In this document: positions 1 through 10,504 of the stretch, piece by piece | Position numbering within the stretch: position 1 is the first letter of the stretch | Layout of the letters: every line of letters starts with the position of its first letter | Source: Listeria cossartiae subsp. cayugensis | GTDB lineage: Bacteria; Bacillota; Bacilli; Lactobacillales; Listeriaceae | DNA length: 64,000 bases | NCBI RefSeq assembly: GCF_014229095.1 | Contig: NZ_JAARZC010000001.1 | Span: 310,001 to 374,000, forward strand | Direction of reading: 5' to 3' | Position numbers and translations under genes: made by a program | The notes under the pieces: generated by a model | Databases searched by the model: none | Seen by the model: the letters and a program-made list of their open reading frames with translations, nothing else | Told to the model about the DNA's origin: nothing

Positions 1-1
1 G

Positions 2-289
2 CACAAAATGGACGAAACTGGTATGACGGAAAACTCGGCTATTTTTGAAGAAAGATTAACTGCTGGGCTTGATGCAATTCTTACAGATGCACAAAATCGT
101 GGTGGTGGAGAAGTCTTAGTCGTTGCGCATGGAATGGTTATTCATCGCATTATTAAAATGATTGATCCGAGTAAAAATATAAGCATTATTGAAAACGCCA
201 GCGTGACTAAAGTTATTTTTGAAAATGGGGCTTATTCGATTGAAGAACCAGGGAATATGTCGTATGTAGAAGCTGGTAAAAAAGCATAA
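2..289 (+). CDS. Phosphoglycerate mutase-like phosphatase, C-terminal part (cut by window start)
   Basis: The reading frame is open to the left edge, so only the C-terminal part (about 95 residues) is seen. The segment VVAHGMVIH carries the second catalytic histidine of the histidine phosphatase superfamily. It matches the C-terminal half of the next gene closely (NASVTKVIFENG against NASVTRLGFENG; SYVEAGK against SYIEAGK), so the two are tandem paralogs. A GGGGGAG ribosome binding site for the next gene starts right after the stop, so they are probably cotranscribed. The substrate cannot be told from sequence. Confidence 0.85.
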   Translation, partial: HKMDETGMTENSAIFEERLTAGLDAILTDAQNRGGGEVLVVAHGMVIHRIIKMIDPSKNISIIENASVTKVIFENGAYSIEEPGNMSYVEAGKKA

Positions 290-301
290 GGGGGAGTTTA
301 A

Positions 302-997
302 ATGACAGCAGGAAAACTGAATGTGTACTTAGTTAGGCACGGCAAGACGATGTTTAATACATCTCGTCGCGTGCAAGGGTGGTCAGATACACCATTAACA
401 AATGAAGGAATCGAAGTGGCGGAATTTTTAGGACGTGGACTTCGCGGGACTCCATTTGATGCAGTTTATACGAGTGACCGTGGTCGGACAATTGAAACGG
501 CTGGAATTGTGTTACGCGAAAGCAAACAAGCACATTTAGAAATCAATGAATTACGTGATTTTCGTGAGTTTGGCTTTGGTAAATTTGAAGGTGAGTATGA
601 AGATATTATGTTTGGCCAAGTAATGGAATATTTAGGCTTTAAGTCAGTAGAAGAAGCTTTTGAAAAATTCGGCGATGATGGATACCAAATCATATCTGAA
701 ACGGTGGAAAAAATTGATGAAACTGGCATGTCGGAATCTTGGGATACGATGGTTGGCAGATTGAAAAATGCGCTAGAAACAGTTAGTGCGGAAAACAAAT
801 CGGATAATGCTAATGTGTTAGTTGTTTCGCATGGAATGGCAATCAATACGATTATTTCTTTCTTTGACAAGTCATTAATTAACCCAGAACTAGCCAATGC
901 AAGCGTTACAAGACTTGGCTTTGAAAATGGGGAATGGACCATTGAGGCTGTGAATGATTTAAGTTACATTGAAGCAGGAAAAACAGTTTTAGTATAA
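302..997 (+). CDS. Phosphoglycerate mutase family histidine phosphatase
   Basis: A 231-residue member of the histidine phosphatase (PGAM-like) superfamily. The N-terminal signature LVRHGKT (residues 10-16) contains the phospho-acceptor histidine. VVSHGMAIN near residue 178 holds the second catalytic histidine. RDFREFGFG contains the acidic residues typical of the family. An ATG with GGGGGAG just upstream sets the start. It is a tandem paralog of the truncated gene before it and ends at a strong terminator. These proteins are cytosolic broad-specificity phosphatases or cofactor-dependent mutases. Phosphatase activity is more likely than a glycolytic mutase role, but this is inference. Confidence 0.85.
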   Translation: MTAGKLNVYLVRHGKTMFNTSRRVQGWSDTPLTNEGIEVAEFLGRGLRGTPFDAVYTSDRGRTIETAGIVLRESKQAHLEINELRDFREFGFGKFEGEYEDIMFGQVMEYLGFKSVEEAFEKFGDDGYQIISETVEKIDETGMSESWDTMVGRLKNALETVSAENKSDNANVLVVSHGMAINTIISFFDKSLINPELANASVTRLGFENGEWTIEAVNDLSYIEAGKTVLV

Positions 998-1000
998 AAA

Positions 1001-1036
1001 AATCCAGAATGGTTTAAACGCCATTCTGGATTTTTA
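1001..1036. terminator. Bidirectional intrinsic terminator
   Basis: AATCCAGAATGG at 1001-1012 pairs perfectly with CCATTCTGGATT at 1021-1032, with an A-run before and a T-run after. It lies between convergent genes and can stop both. Confidence 0.9.
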
Positions 1037-1039
1037 TTA

Positions 1040-2080
1040 TTATTTTACGAATTTAATGCAAACTGGTTCTGGAACTTTTACATCTTTTTGAAGTAAAGTA
1101 AGAGCGCCAGTTTCTTTATTAACACCAAAAACAGTTACGTTATTGCTGTTTTCGTTTGTTGCAACTAAGATTTCGCCAGTAAAGTCAAGGTCGAAGTCAC
1201 GTGGACCAACGCCTTCCACTGGAGTTGTAGCTGCAAGTGTTAATGTACCGTTTTCGGCAACTGCATAACTAACGATAGCATCTTGGCCGCGATTAGAAAC
1301 GTATAGGAAACGACCATCTGGAGAAATATGGATTGCGCTACCTTTATTTTCTTTGTCAAAACCTTCTGGAAGAGATGCGATTGTTTGGATCACGTTTAAC
1401 GCGCCAGTAGCTTTGTCATATTCAGCGAAAACAACTTCGGAAGTTAATTCCGTCATGATATATACATATTTAGCATTTGGATGGAAAACAAGGTTACGAG
1501 GGCCGCTTCCAGGTTTTACATCTAATTCCGTTACTTTTTCAAGTTTGCCAGCAGTAGCGGAGTAAGTAGTTACTTTGTCCGTTCCAAGGTCACATGTGAT
1601 AACGTATTTTTGGTCTGGAGTGAAACCAGCAAAGTGCGCATGTGGTTTTTCTTGGCGTTCGTGAACACTTTTACCAGTGTGTTGAATTGTGGAAACAGAA
1701 GGCTTTAATGCACCGTTTTCTGTTGGGTAGCTTACGATTGTACCTAAGTGATAGTTAGCGGAAACGACGATGGAACCATCATGGGATGCATCAACGTAAC
1801 ATGGCGGGTTACCAGCTTGAACCTCTTGGCCGATGAAAGAAAGTGAGCCATCTTCTTCAATAGAAAAAGCAGCAACGCCACCTTTATCGCCATCTTTTGC
1901 TACAGAATAAACGAATTTTTCGTCATCTGAAATTTTAAGATATGTTGGATTGTCCATTTTTCCAGCTAATTTATTTTCTTTAATTTCGCCAGTTGTTTTG
2001 TCGATTACTAGGCGATAGATACCTTGGCTTTCGACTTTGGTATATGTACCAATATAAGCAGTTGCTTCATTTTTTGACAT
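1040..2080 (-). CDS. Lactonase family protein (6-phosphogluconolactonase-like beta-propeller)
   Basis: A 346-residue protein of the lactonase family (PF10282), a seven-bladed beta-propeller related to E. coli Pgl, which hydrolyses 6-phosphogluconolactone in the oxidative pentose phosphate pathway. Family motifs include AYIGTYTK at the N-terminus, GPRNLVFHPN near residue 195, HISPDGRFLYVSNRG near 250-265 and GPRDFDLDF near 290. There is no signal peptide, so it is cytosolic. Start ATG has AGGAGG upstream. It is a single-gene unit with its own promoter and the shared terminator. The family assignment is firm; the exact substrate is inferred. Confidence 0.88.
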   Translation of the reverse strand: MSKNEATAYIGTYTKVESQGIYRLVIDKTTGEIKENKLAGKMDNPTYLKISDDEKFVYSVAKDGDKGGVAAFSIEEDGSLSFIGQEVQAGNPPCYVDASHDGSIVVSANYHLGTIVSYPTENGALKPSVSTIQHTGKSVHERQEKPHAHFAGFTPDQKYVITCDLGTDKVTTYSATAGKLEKVTELDVKPGSGPRNLVFHPNAKYVYIMTELTSEVVFAEYDKATGALNVIQTIASLPEGFDKENKGSAIHISPDGRFLYVSNRGQDAIVSYAVAENGTLTLAATTPVEGVGPRDFDLDFTGEILVATNENSNNVTVFGVNKETGALTLLQKDVKVPEPVCIKFVK

Positions 2081-2116
2081 GCCAATTCCTCCTATAAATA
2101 AGATATTTCCTAGTTA

Positions 2117-2145
2117 ATTATAGCATAGTAAAGAAAAGATGGAAA
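2117..2145 (-). promoter_or_regulatory. Predicted sigma-A promoter of the lactonase gene
   Basis: On the minus strand TTTCCA (2140-2145) and TATAAT (2117-2122) are separated by 17 bases, about 40 bases upstream of the ATG at 2080. Confidence 0.6.
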
Positions 2146-2235
2146 AATATCACGTTTATTGCATTAATATTACACTTTATTATTAATACACTTTATTAGC
2201 ATTATATGAAATATTTCTGTAACAAAAGTATTGAC

Positions 2236-2264
2236 TTAGACATAAAAGTAATGTAAGATATAAT
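2236..2264 (+). promoter_or_regulatory. Predicted promoter of the rli31-like RNA
   Basis: TTAGAC (2236-2241) and TATAAT (2259-2264) with a 17-base spacer predict a transcript start near 2271, about 210 bases upstream of the next coding start. The first protein gene is therefore preceded by a long structured RNA. Confidence 0.6.
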
Positions 2265-2271
2265 TATCCCA

Positions 2272-2451
2272 TAGAGATTGTCATTTGAAATAAGCTAATT
2301 TAAAATAAATTACTTCCCCCATAGAAATATTGATAATTGCTTATTTCAAATAAACACTCCTTTTAAGATAGTTGTAGCACAGAATTTCCCAGATTCTGTG
2401 CTATAATTATGTAGATTTAGAGATGCTCAGGTATTGAGGCTCTCTTTTTTT
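2272..2451 (+). ncRNA. rli31: Small RNA locus at the position of rli31
   Basis: The 400-base gap between the lactonase and CorA-like genes contains three hairpins. A 13-bp perfect stem (2283-2295 with 2339-2351) encloses a loop with CTTCCCCC at 2313-2320. A 10-bp stem (2376-2385 with 2393-2402) has the loop TTCCCAG. A third hairpin (2419-2445) is followed by seven T residues. Pyrimidine-rich CUUCCC loops are typical of Listeria small RNAs that pair with ribosome binding sites. From memory, rli31, an RNA implicated in lysozyme resistance, is annotated between lmo0558 and lmo0559, which is this gap. As I recall it is about 115 nt, so its 3' end may lie at the second hairpin rather than at 2451. 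Confidence 0.72.
2419..2451 (+). terminator. Intrinsic terminator upstream of the CorA-like gene
   Basis: AGAG-ATG-CTCA pairs with TGAG-GCT-CTCT and is followed by a run of seven T. It ends 30 bases before the coding start, so it either ends the small RNA or attenuates read-through into the transporter gene. Confidence 0.65.
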
Positions 2452-2480
2452 ATGACATCAAGGAAAGTAGGTAGAAGTAA

Positions 2481-3386
2481 ATGTCTATTCAGACTGTTTT
2501 TGGAAATGGGAAATATAATTGGATTAATATTGATACGGATAATACAGAGAATTTAGCGGATTTTTATGAAAAGTATCAAATTGATAATGAGGTAATTGCT
2601 TATTCAATTGATAGAAATGAACGAGCCCATTTTGAGTATGACCAAAAGACGAACACATTTGTGGTTGTATTTAATGTACCGGATCAAAGAAAACTTGATA
2701 ATCATTATGAAACAATTCCGATGGTTTTTATTATAAAAGATGAACAATTAATTACGATTACGAACAATGATAATCAGTATATTACGCGGAAAATGAAGCA
2801 ATATTTAGCGGATTCAGACGCAGTCACTATTTTTCAGTTTTTATTTAGTAGTTTGTATTTTGTTATGGATGCTTTTTTTCCGTATGTGGAAGAAATGGAT
2901 ATGGAGAGAAGATTGATTAATGACAAATTGAAAATTAAAACGACGAAGAAAAATTTGTTGTTATTGTCGGATTTGGAAACGGGAATTGTTTATTTTGTTT
3001 CGGCGTCTAAGCAAAATGCGGCGTTGCTGGAACAAATGAAATCGCATATGATTTACCGGGAACTAAATGAAGTGGAAAAAGAGCAGTTTGAAGATGCTTT
3101 AATTGAAGCAAAGCAGCTTGTGGAGATGACGGGATTAAGTTCAGAAATCTTACAGCAATTGTCAGGTACGTATAATAATATTTTGAATAATAATCTGAAT
3201 GATACGATGAAAATTTTGACGGCTTTATCTATTTTATTGACGGTTCCGACGATTATTACGGGATTTTTTGGAATGAATATGCCGCTTCCGTTAGAACATA
3301 ATGTTTTTGGTTGGCTGATAACGATTTTGATTAGTATTGTTCTGTGGTTTGGACTTTCTTTTATTTTACGGAAGTTAATGAGATAA
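2481..3386 (+). CDS. CorA-type divalent cation transporter
   Basis: A 301-residue member of the CorA family (PF01544), a pentameric inner-membrane Mg2+/Co2+ channel. A large N-terminal cytosolic domain (about 1-240) is followed by two membrane helices. The first ends in the family signature GMN (GFFGMNMP, near residue 268), and the second (about 273-297) is followed by the basic tail RKLMR. No M-box Mg2+ riboswitch is evident upstream; the leader instead holds the rli31-like RNA and a terminator. It could carry another divalent ion. Confidence 0.88.
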   Translation: MSIQTVFGNGKYNWINIDTDNTENLADFYEKYQIDNEVIAYSIDRNERAHFEYDQKTNTFVVVFNVPDQRKLDNHYETIPMVFIIKDEQLITITNNDNQYITRKMKQYLADSDAVTIFQFLFSSLYFVMDAFFPYVEEMDMERRLINDKLKIKTTKKNLLLLSDLETGIVYFVSASKQNAALLEQMKSHMIYRELNEVEKEQFEDALIEAKQLVEMTGLSSEILQQLSGTYNNILNNNLNDTMKILTALSILLTVPTIITGFFGMNMPLPLEHNVFGWLITILISIVLWFGLSFILRKLMR

Positions 3387-3390
3387 CAAA

Positions 3391-3424
3391 AAGCCCTTCT
3401 TTCAAAAGAGAGAAGGGCTTTTTT
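3391..3424. terminator. Bidirectional terminator between the CorA-like gene and gdhA
   Basis: AAGCCCTTCT (3391-3400) pairs with AGAAGGGCTT (3411-3420), flanked by A-run and T-run. It serves both convergent genes. Confidence 0.9.
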
Positions 3425-3427
3425 GAA

Positions 3428-4822
<1,395 letters not shown>

Positions 4823-5063
4823 TTAAATATTTTGACTATAAGGAAAAGTAGAAAACCTAGTGCAAATACATGTGATGTTATAAAGGGAAAAAATATTGGC
4901 TTATCTGCGCCAAGTAGGTCAACTTTTCTTACCTATGTTGTTAGTTTACACATTGTTGAGAATATTTTCAAGCATAAAAACCAATTTTTCTGAAATTTTT
5001 TAAAATGTAGTTAATGAGAACGTTTGCTTATATTTCGAGTTGGAAATTATCAGGCAAAGCACG

Positions 5064-5211
5064 AAAAAAATAACCGCACCAGGGGGATGCGGTTAAGGGA
5101 GTATTAGGGAGTAATAATGTTAAAGCGAGCCAAGGGATAAGACTAATTCGGATACTAGAATTATTGCTCTAACATTACTTGCTTTCTTTTGGGAAAAATA
5201 AAAGCTCTCCA
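5064..5211 (-). ncRNA. rli32: Small RNA locus at the position of rli32
   Basis: In the 490-base gap between gdhA and hisE the minus strand has a TATACT -10 box (5221-5226). A long stem follows, with TAATGTTA-AGC arms near 5117 and 5179. The end is a textbook terminator: an 8-bp stem (5071-5078 with 5088-5095) with loop TCCCCCTGG, then seven T residues to 5064. The predicted transcript is about 148 nt. From memory, rli32 of L. monocytogenes is annotated in the same gap and strand. The rest of the gap, 4805-5063, holds the gdhA leader and presumably its promoter, which I could not place with confidence. Confidence 0.72.
5071..5095 (-). terminator. Intrinsic terminator of the rli32-like RNA
   Basis: On the minus strand TAACCGCA and TGCGGTTA form the stem and T residues at 5064-5070 form the tail. 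Confidence 0.85.
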
Positions 5212-5298
5212 CGTAAACAAGTATATAAAAGAAAGTTTAAAAAATCATGCGCTTTTTCTTACAATAATAATCTCTAAGGTTACGAAAATGTCATGTTT

Positions 5299-5610
5299 TT
5301 ATAAATCGCTAATTTCTTTGCGGTCACGAGTTGTGCTGAGTTTTCCTTCGCGCTTTTGGAGCTCGGCTTGGATAGCTGATAATGGAATGTTTTTTTCGGC
5401 TAAGAGCACGAGCACATGATAGGTTAAATCTGAAACTTCGGCGATTAATTCCTGGTTATCATTTTTAGCAGCGATGACGACTTCGGTAGCTTCTTCCCCA
5501 ACTTTTTTGAGGATTTTATCGAGTCCTTTTTCGAATAGGTAGTTGGTGTAGGAGCCTTCTTTTGGCTGTTCTTTGCGCAGTTTAATTTCTTCATATAGGT
5601 CATTTAGCAT
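5299..5610 (-). CDS. hisE: Phosphoribosyl-ATP pyrophosphatase HisE
   Basis: A 103-residue all-alpha MazG-like pyrophosphohydrolase that converts phosphoribosyl-ATP to phosphoribosyl-AMP, step 2 of histidine synthesis. The motif [14 protein letters not shown] (about 36-49) and the later [13 protein letters not shown] (about 58-70) give the acidic Mg2+ ligands. It is the last gene of the his operon; its ATG directly abuts the hisI stop. In enteric bacteria the two activities are fused as HisIE, here they are separate. I see no clear terminator between hisE and the rli32 promoter. Confidence 0.95.
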   Translation of the reverse strand: MLNDLYEEIKLRKEQPKEGSYTNYLFEKGLDKILKKVGEEATEVVIAAKNDNQELIAEVSDLTYHVLVLLAEKNIPLSAIQAELQKREGKLSTTRDRKEISDL

Positions 5611-5928
5611 TTAAAAGTCCTCCTTTATGAGATTGAAAAAGCAGCTTTTTTTGCCGGTGTGGCAGGCTGGGCCGATTTGGGTGACGCGGATGAGCAGGGT
5701 GTCATTATCGCAATCGGTCCAGATTTGTTTTACTTTTTGGGTGTGGCCGCTTGTTGCGCCTTTGTTCCAAAGTTCATTTCTAGAGCGCGAAAAGAACCAC
5801 GTGTAGCCAGTTTCGAGTGTTTTTTGATAACTTTCTTCATTCATATAGGCGAGCATGAGCACTTCGCCATTTTGGTCGTCTAGGATAATGGTTGGGACAA
5901 GTCCTTTGGAAAAATCGACGGAAATCAT
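5611..5928 (-). CDS. hisI: Phosphoribosyl-AMP cyclohydrolase HisI
   Basis: A 105-residue zinc and magnesium enzyme opening the adenine ring of phosphoribosyl-AMP, step 3 of histidine synthesis. The motif [10 protein letters not shown] (about 69-78) and the C-terminal [10 protein letters not shown] (about 89-98) hold the three conserved cysteines that bind zinc, plus the acidic Mg2+ ligands. Its start overlaps the hisF stop by four bases and its stop abuts hisE, so translation is coupled. Confidence 0.95.
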   Translation of the reverse strand: MISVDFSKGLVPTIILDDQNGEVLMLAYMNEESYQKTLETGYTWFFSRSRNELWNKGATSGHTQKVKQIWTDCDNDTLLIRVTQIGPACHTGKKSCFFNLIKEDF

Positions 5929-6680
5929 GGGCGGATGTTCACTCCTTTTTCGAGTAAAGTGGTTTTGACGTTTTTGATGCTCAGTTCGCCGTAATGGAAA
6001 ATGCTGGCTGCGAGAGCGGCGGTTGCGTTTGTTTGTTTGAACACTTCAACCATGTGGGAAGCATTACCACATCCACCTGAAGCGATGACGGGAACGGAAA
6101 CGGCTTCAGCAATTGCTTTTGTGAGTGGGATATCGTAGCCGTTTTTGGTACCGTCGCCGTCCATGCTGGTTAAGAGTATTTCACCGGCGCCAAGTTGAAC
6201 AGCATTTTTGGCCCATTCAATGGCATCAAGTCCGGTATCGTTTCGGCCACCGCGCGTGAAGACGCTCCAATTTGTACCTGTCCATTTGGCGTCAATGGCG
6301 ACGACGATACATTGATTGCCAAATTTTGCGGCGCCTTCTTGGATGAGTTCGGGTCGTTTTATCGCAGCGGAATTGAGGGAAATCTTATCGGCGCCAGCTT
6401 GGAGCAGCTCTTTCATATCAGCGACGCTACTTATGCCGCCGCCAACTGTGAGCGGGATGAAAACTTGCTCGGCGGTTCTTTCGACGACATTTATCATTGT
6501 TTGGCGCAGTTCGATAGTTGCGGTGATATCAAGGAAAACGAGCTCATCGGCGCCAGCTTCGTTATATGCTTTGGCAATTTCAACGGGATCGCCAACATCG
6601 GTGAGGGAAACAAAATTAACCCCTTTGACGACGCGACCAGCTGTGACATCTAGGCAGGGGATGATTCGTTTAGTAAGCAT
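5925..6680 (-). CDS. hisF: Imidazole glycerol phosphate synthase subunit HisF
   Basis: A 251-residue (beta/alpha)8 barrel cyclase subunit that, with HisH, turns PRFAR plus ammonia into IGP and [20 protein letters not shown] at the N-terminus carries the first catalytic aspartate; VVAIDAKW near residue 130 carries the second. Phosphate-binding loops TVGGGI and ASGGCG are present. I chose the ATG at 6680 because it begins the conserved [11 protein letters not shown] and has GAGGTGGAG upstream. The frame is open for 30 codons further, inside hisA. It overlaps the end of hisA by 11 bases. Confidence 0.95.
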   Translation of the reverse strand: MLTKRIIPCLDVTAGRVVKGVNFVSLTDVGDPVEIAKAYNEAGADELVFLDITATIELRQTMINVVERTAEQVFIPLTVGGGISSVADMKELLQAGADKISLNSAAIKRPELIQEGAAKFGNQCIVVAIDAKWTGTNWSVFTRGGRNDTGLDAIEWAKNAVQLGAGEILLTSMDGDGTKNGYDIPLTKAIAEAVSVPVIASGGCGNASHMVEVFKQTNATAALAASIFHYGELSIKNVKTTLLEKGVNIRP

Positions 6681-7392
6681 GTTGCTCCACCTCGACAACA
6701 TCCGACATTGAAATATTACCATTATAAAGGGCTTTTCCAGCAATTGCTCCGTATAATCCAAGTTTGGCAAGAGCTTCTAAATCAGCGCGGCTACTCACGC
6801 CACCTGATGCAACTAAATTAATGCTGACATGTTTTTGCAATGCAGCCATTTGTTCTAAATTAGGTCCTGTTAGCGTGCCATCACGGCTAATATCGGTGTA
6901 AATGATGGTTTCGACATCCATTTCTTCCATTCGTTTGGCTAAATCTAAATAGCTAACTTGGCTGACATCGAGCCATCCGCTTGTTGCGACAAAGCCATTT
7001 TTGGCGTCGATTCCGGCAGCTATTTTTGAACCGTATTTTTGGACGGCAGCCCGGAGGAAATCTGGATTTGTTAGTGCGGCTGAACCGATGATAACTCGGT
7101 TGATGCCGGATTCGAGATAATAATCTACTTGTGCCATGCTACGAATTCCACCGCCAACTTGGACGGGGATTTTGGCAGCTGTTTGCATTTTTTTGATGAT
7201 TTCGAGGTTGACTGGACGTCCTTCCAGTGCGCCGTCTAGGTCAACAATGTGCAAATAGGTGGCGCCGTTTGAGGCAAAGGCTTTTGCTTGAGCAATTGGG
7301 TCTTCATTCACGACGGTTTGTTTGGAAAAGTCACCTTGGAAAAGCCGGACGCATTGTCCGTTTTTTAAGTCTATTGCTGGGAAGATTTGCAT
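6670..7392 (-). CDS. hisA: ProFAR isomerase HisA
   Basis: A 240-residue (beta/alpha)8 barrel enzyme isomerising ProFAR to [19 protein letters not shown] gives the first catalytic aspartate (residue 8) and GIDAKNG near 128 the second. Phosphate loops QVGGGIR and ASGGVSS are present. It is a paralog of HisF with the same half-barrel architecture. Its start overlaps the 3' end of hisH by 22 bases. Confidence 0.95.
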   Translation of the reverse strand: MQIFPAIDLKNGQCVRLFQGDFSKQTVVNEDPIAQAKAFASNGATYLHIVDLDGALEGRPVNLEIIKKMQTAAKIPVQVGGGIRSMAQVDYYLESGINRVIIGSAALTNPDFLRAAVQKYGSKIAAGIDAKNGFVATSGWLDVSQVSYLDLAKRMEEMDVETIIYTDISRDGTLTGPNLEQMAALQKHVSINLVASGGVSSRADLEALAKLGLYGAIAGKALYNGNISMSDVVEVEQHAY

Positions 7393-7997
7393 GATTCGAT
7401 GACCTCCTTAAACCCTTTTAAAATTTCTAGTCCGATTTGGCCGCTTTTTTCTGGGTGGAACTGGGCGCCGTAGATATTGCCGTTATTTATCATGCCGGGA
7501 ACTTCGACGGAATAGCCGCTTGTTGCGATAATATACTCCGCTGGACAGTTGGCGTAATAGGAATGGACATAGTAAACGTATTCGCCAGCAATTTGGTTCG
7601 TGAGTGGAGTTGTGCGCTTGATTTCTAGTTGATTCCAGCCCATGTGCGGAACGGCAAATTCGGGCTTGTCAGGCAGTTTTTCGACATGACCGGGAATGAG
7701 GCCGAGTCCTTTTGTGAAAATATGCTCGCTGCTCGATTCAAGCAAAAGCTGCATACCAAGACAAACACCGAGAATTGGTTTACCAGTGGCTGCGATTTCT
7801 TTTAGCGTCCCATCAAGTCTGCGCCGAGTGAGTTCTTGCATCGCTTCTGGGTAGGCGCCAACTCCGGGTAAAATAACGCCGTCTGCTTGTTTGATATCTG
7901 CTTGATTACTAGAAATTTTGTTTTCTAGTCCAATAAAATCCAGTGCTTTGCTGATACTCTTCGTATTTCCTGTGTCGTAGTCAATAATAACAATCAT
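7371..7997 (-). CDS. hisH: Imidazole glycerol phosphate synthase glutaminase subunit HisH
   Basis: A 208-residue class I glutamine amidotransferase that feeds ammonia to HisF. The nucleophile Cys79 is in ILGVCLGMQLL, and FHPEKSG near residue 180 gives the catalytic His-Glu pair. The oxyanion strand PGVGAYP is at 44-50. The stop lies within hisA and the start abuts the hisB stop, consistent with equimolar HisH-HisF production. Confidence 0.95.
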   Translation of the reverse strand: MIVIIDYDTGNTKSISKALDFIGLENKISSNQADIKQADGVILPGVGAYPEAMQELTRRRLDGTLKEIAATGKPILGVCLGMQLLLESSSEHIFTKGLGLIPGHVEKLPDKPEFAVPHMGWNQLEIKRTTPLTNQIAGEYVYYVHSYYANCPAEYIIATSGYSVEVPGMINNGNIYGAQFHPEKSGQIGLEILKGFKEVIESCKSSQQ

Positions 7998-8582
7998 TTA
8001 CAGAACCCCTTTAGTCGAATTTACGCCTTGGATTTCAGGGTTAATCGTGATTGCTTCGCGGAGAGCACGACCAAATGCTTTAAAAAGTGCTTCGATTTTA
8101 TGGTGGGTATTTTTGCCGTAAAGAACGCGCAAGTGGAGGTTCATTTCACTGTTGAAGGCGACTGCTTGGAAAAATTCTTCTACTAATTCTGTGTCAAAAT
8201 CGCCTAGTTTTGGGTTCGTTAGTTCGGCGTCAAATACAAGATAGGAACGACCGCTTAAATCAAGTGCACAAAATCCAAGTGATTCGTCCATTGGTACATA
8301 AGCAGAGCCGTAACGGTTAATGCCAGCTTTATCGCCGAGCGCTTCTTTTAGACAATGCCCGAGTGTAATGCCGATGTCTTCAACCGTATGATGCGCATCG
8401 ATGTATGTATCGCCAATTGCATTTACATTTAAAGTGATGCGGCTATGTTTAGCGAACAAGGTGAGCATATGATCTAGAAATCCGACTCCAGTGGAAATAG
8501 TGGATTCTGTTTGGGCATCCAGATTAATGGAAAGCTCAATGGAAGTTTCAGCGGTAACTCTTTTTTTTGTTGCAGTTCTCAT
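7998..8582 (-). CDS. hisB: Imidazoleglycerol-phosphate dehydratase HisB
   Basis: A 194-residue monofunctional dehydratase that converts IGP to imidazole acetol phosphate. The manganese-binding motifs are FLDHML (about 35-40), [10 protein letters not shown] (about 62-71) and [17 protein letters not shown] (about 155-171). The N-terminal phosphatase domain of the enteric bifunctional HisB is absent; that role falls to the divergently transcribed hisJ. It abuts hisD and hisH without spacing. Confidence 0.95.
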   Translation of the reverse strand: MRTATKKRVTAETSIELSINLDAQTESTISTGVGFLDHMLTLFAKHSRITLNVNAIGDTYIDAHHTVEDIGITLGHCLKEALGDKAGINRYGSAYVPMDESLGFCALDLSGRSYLVFDAELTNPKLGDFDTELVEEFFQAVAFNSEMNLHLRVLYGKNTHHKIEALFKAFGRALREAITINPEIQGVNSTKGVL

Positions 8583-9866
8583 TTAATTTTCCTCCTCAAA
8601 ACGGATTTGAATGGCTTTGGCGTGGGCATAAAGACCTTCTTTATTAGCAAGGAGGATGATGGCGTCTTTTTCTTTAGCAAGTGCTTCTTTTGTATAAGAA
8701 ATAAAAGCGGAACGTTTCGTGAAATCTTCTACGCCAAGTGGGGAGAAGAATTTGGCGGTGCCGCTTGTTGGAAGAACATGGTTTGGTCCAGCAAAATAAT
8801 CGCCAAGTGGTTCAGAGGCATAGCTTCCTAGGAAAATGGAGCCAGCGTTTTTAATGTGATGCAAATAATTCATTGGATTTTCTAGTTGGACTTCTAGATG
8901 CTCTGGAGCGATTTCGTTCATGATATCAAACATTTCTTTTGTGTTGGTTACGATAATAATTTTGCCTTGCGTCTCAATGGATTCTTTGGCGATGGCTTTT
9001 CGCGGTAGCTTTTCGAGTTGTTTCACAATTTCAGTTTTGGTGAGTTGGGCGGTTTTTTCGCTTGTGGTGATTAAAATAGCACGGGCTAATGTATCGTGCT
9101 CTGCTTGGGAGAGTAAGTCAGCAGCGATGAAAGCAGGATTTGCGGTTTCATCTGCGAGCACAACGATTTCAGAAGGACCAGCAATCATATCGATATCAAC
9201 TAAGCCGAAAACTTCTCGTTTAGCGGTTGCGACATAGACATTTCCCGGGCCGACGATTTTGTCTACTTTCGGAATGGATTCGGTTCCGTAAGCTAGGGCC
9301 GCGATGCCGTGCGCACCACCAACTTGGTAAATTTCGTCCACGCCAGCAAGTTGTGCAGCTGCTAAAACGTGAGGATTGATGCCATTTTCGCCAGGGGGTG
9401 TAATCATCACAATACGTTTAACACCAGCTATTTTAGCAGGTAGGACATTCATTAAAACGGATGATGGATAAGCTGCCGTGCCGCCGGGAACGTATACGCC
9501 AACGGTTTCTAACGGGCGAATCAATTGACCGCGAATGACGCCATCTTTTTCACTATCAAGGAAAGCGTGTTGTTTTTGTTTGTTGTGAAAACTTTCAATA
9601 TTTCCTTTTGCTTGGCGAAGGGCATCTAGGAAGGCGGGGTCGACTTTGGCTGTGGCTGCTTGGATGTCGGCATTTGGGACGCGAAGTTCGGTTAGTTTCA
9701 CACCGTCGAACTGGGAAGTATAGTCGAGTAAGGCTTGGTCGCCAGCTGTTTTTACTTTTTCGATAATTGCTTTTACAGCAGTTTCGACTTGGTGGGAGGT
9801 TGTCGTTGTGGTATTTGCTTTGAGTTCGTTTAATATGGCTGCTGTTGTTCCGGTTACAATTTTCAT
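8583..9866 (-). CDS. hisD: Histidinol dehydrogenase HisD
   Basis: A 427-residue zinc enzyme carrying out the last two NAD-dependent oxidations of histidinol to histidine. Key segments are [14 protein letters not shown] (about 126-139), [13 protein letters not shown] (about 203-215), [11 protein letters not shown] (about 227-237) and SQAEHD (about 252-257) with the zinc-binding Gln and His. NEIAPEHLE and GPNHVLPT further on give the catalytic Glu and His residues. The start overlaps the hisG stop as ATGA. Confidence 0.96.
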   Translation of the reverse strand: MKIVTGTTAAILNELKANTTTTTSHQVETAVKAIIEKVKTAGDQALLDYTSQFDGVKLTELRVPNADIQAATAKVDPAFLDALRQAKGNIESFHNKQKQHAFLDSEKDGVIRGQLIRPLETVGVYVPGGTAAYPSSVLMNVLPAKIAGVKRIVMITPPGENGINPHVLAAAQLAGVDEIYQVGGAHGIAALAYGTESIPKVDKIVGPGNVYVATAKREVFGLVDIDMIAGPSEIVVLADETANPAFIAADLLSQAEHDTLARAILITTSEKTAQLTKTEIVKQLEKLPRKAIAKESIETQGKIIIVTNTKEMFDIMNEIAPEHLEVQLENPMNYLHHIKNAGSIFLGSYASEPLGDYFAGPNHVLPTSGTAKFFSPLGVEDFTKRSAFISYTKEALAKEKDAIILLANKEGLYAHAKAIQIRFEEEN

Positions 9867-10504
9867 TGGGTACGCTCCTCCTTTATCGCTTGTTCTAATT
9901 GATCGATTAAATGGAAAATTTGCGTTTTATTTTGTTTTAAGGAAGCTTTGTTGACAATCAGGCGGGCTGAGATGGGATACATTTTTTCGTAAATAAGTAA
10001 GCCGTTTTCTTTTAAAGTGGAGCCGGTTTCGACGATATCAATGATGGCGTCAGCGAGACCGAGTACAGGGGCAATTTCGACGGAGCCTTCGATTTTGATA
10101 ATTTCCACGTCTTCGCCTTTTTCACGGAAAAATTTGGAAGCTACTGCCGGATATTTGGTGGCGATGATTTTTCGACGATAGCTGCTCGGGTCAAATTCGG
10201 GCGTGGAAGCAAGACAGAACTGGCATTTGCCGATTTCAAGATCGAGCATTTCGTAATGTGATTTCGAGGCTTCCATCAGCACGTCTTTCCCAACGATACC
10301 GATATCCGCGACCCCGTGTTTCACGTAAGTCATGACATCAACCGCTTTTACTAAAATAAACGAAATCGGCTGGGTGCTGCTATGGAAAATCAATTTGCGC
10401 TTTTTTTCAGTCATCGAAGAACAATCAATCCCTGCTTTTTCCAAAAGGACAACGGCATCTTTCTCCAATCTACCTTTCGTTAAGGCAATTTTTAAAGCTT
10501 TCAT
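9863..10504 (-). CDS. hisG: ATP phosphoribosyltransferase catalytic subunit HisG (short form)
   Basis: A 213-residue short-form HisG, which couples ATP to PRPP in the committed step of histidine synthesis and needs HisZ for activity and histidine feedback. [12 protein letters not shown] begins the protein, DIGIVGKD lies near 62-69, and the PRPP loop [18 protein letters not shown] near 149-166 is intact. The C-terminal regulatory domain of the long form is absent. I chose the ATG at 10504, overlapping the hisZ stop as ATGA; a start 24 codons earlier would run into hisZ. Confidence 0.95.
   Translation of the reverse strand: MKALKIALTKGRLEKDAVVLLEKAGIDCSSMTEKKRKLIFHSSTQPISFILVKAVDVMTYVKHGVADIGIVGKDVLMEASKSHYEMLDLEIGKCQFCLASTPEFDPSSYRRKIIATKYPAVASKFFREKGEDVEIIKIEGSVEIAPVLGLADAIIDIVETGSTLKENGLLIYEKMYPISARLIVNKASLKQNKTQIFHLIDQLEQAIKEERTQ

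Noticed and set aside
466..942. 158-residue open frame on the minus strand opposite the phosphoglycerate mutase-like gene
   Set aside because: Shadow of a well-supported gene, with no ribosome binding site and no recognisable domain.
2272..2480. Possible M-box (Mg2+) riboswitch upstream of the CorA-like gene
   Set aside because: The conserved M-box blocks are not present; the region folds as three simple hairpins and matches the rli31 position.
6681..6770. Upstream start for hisF (30 extra codons)
   Set aside because: The extra part lies within hisA in another frame, lacks homology and the ATG at 6680 has a good ribosome binding site.
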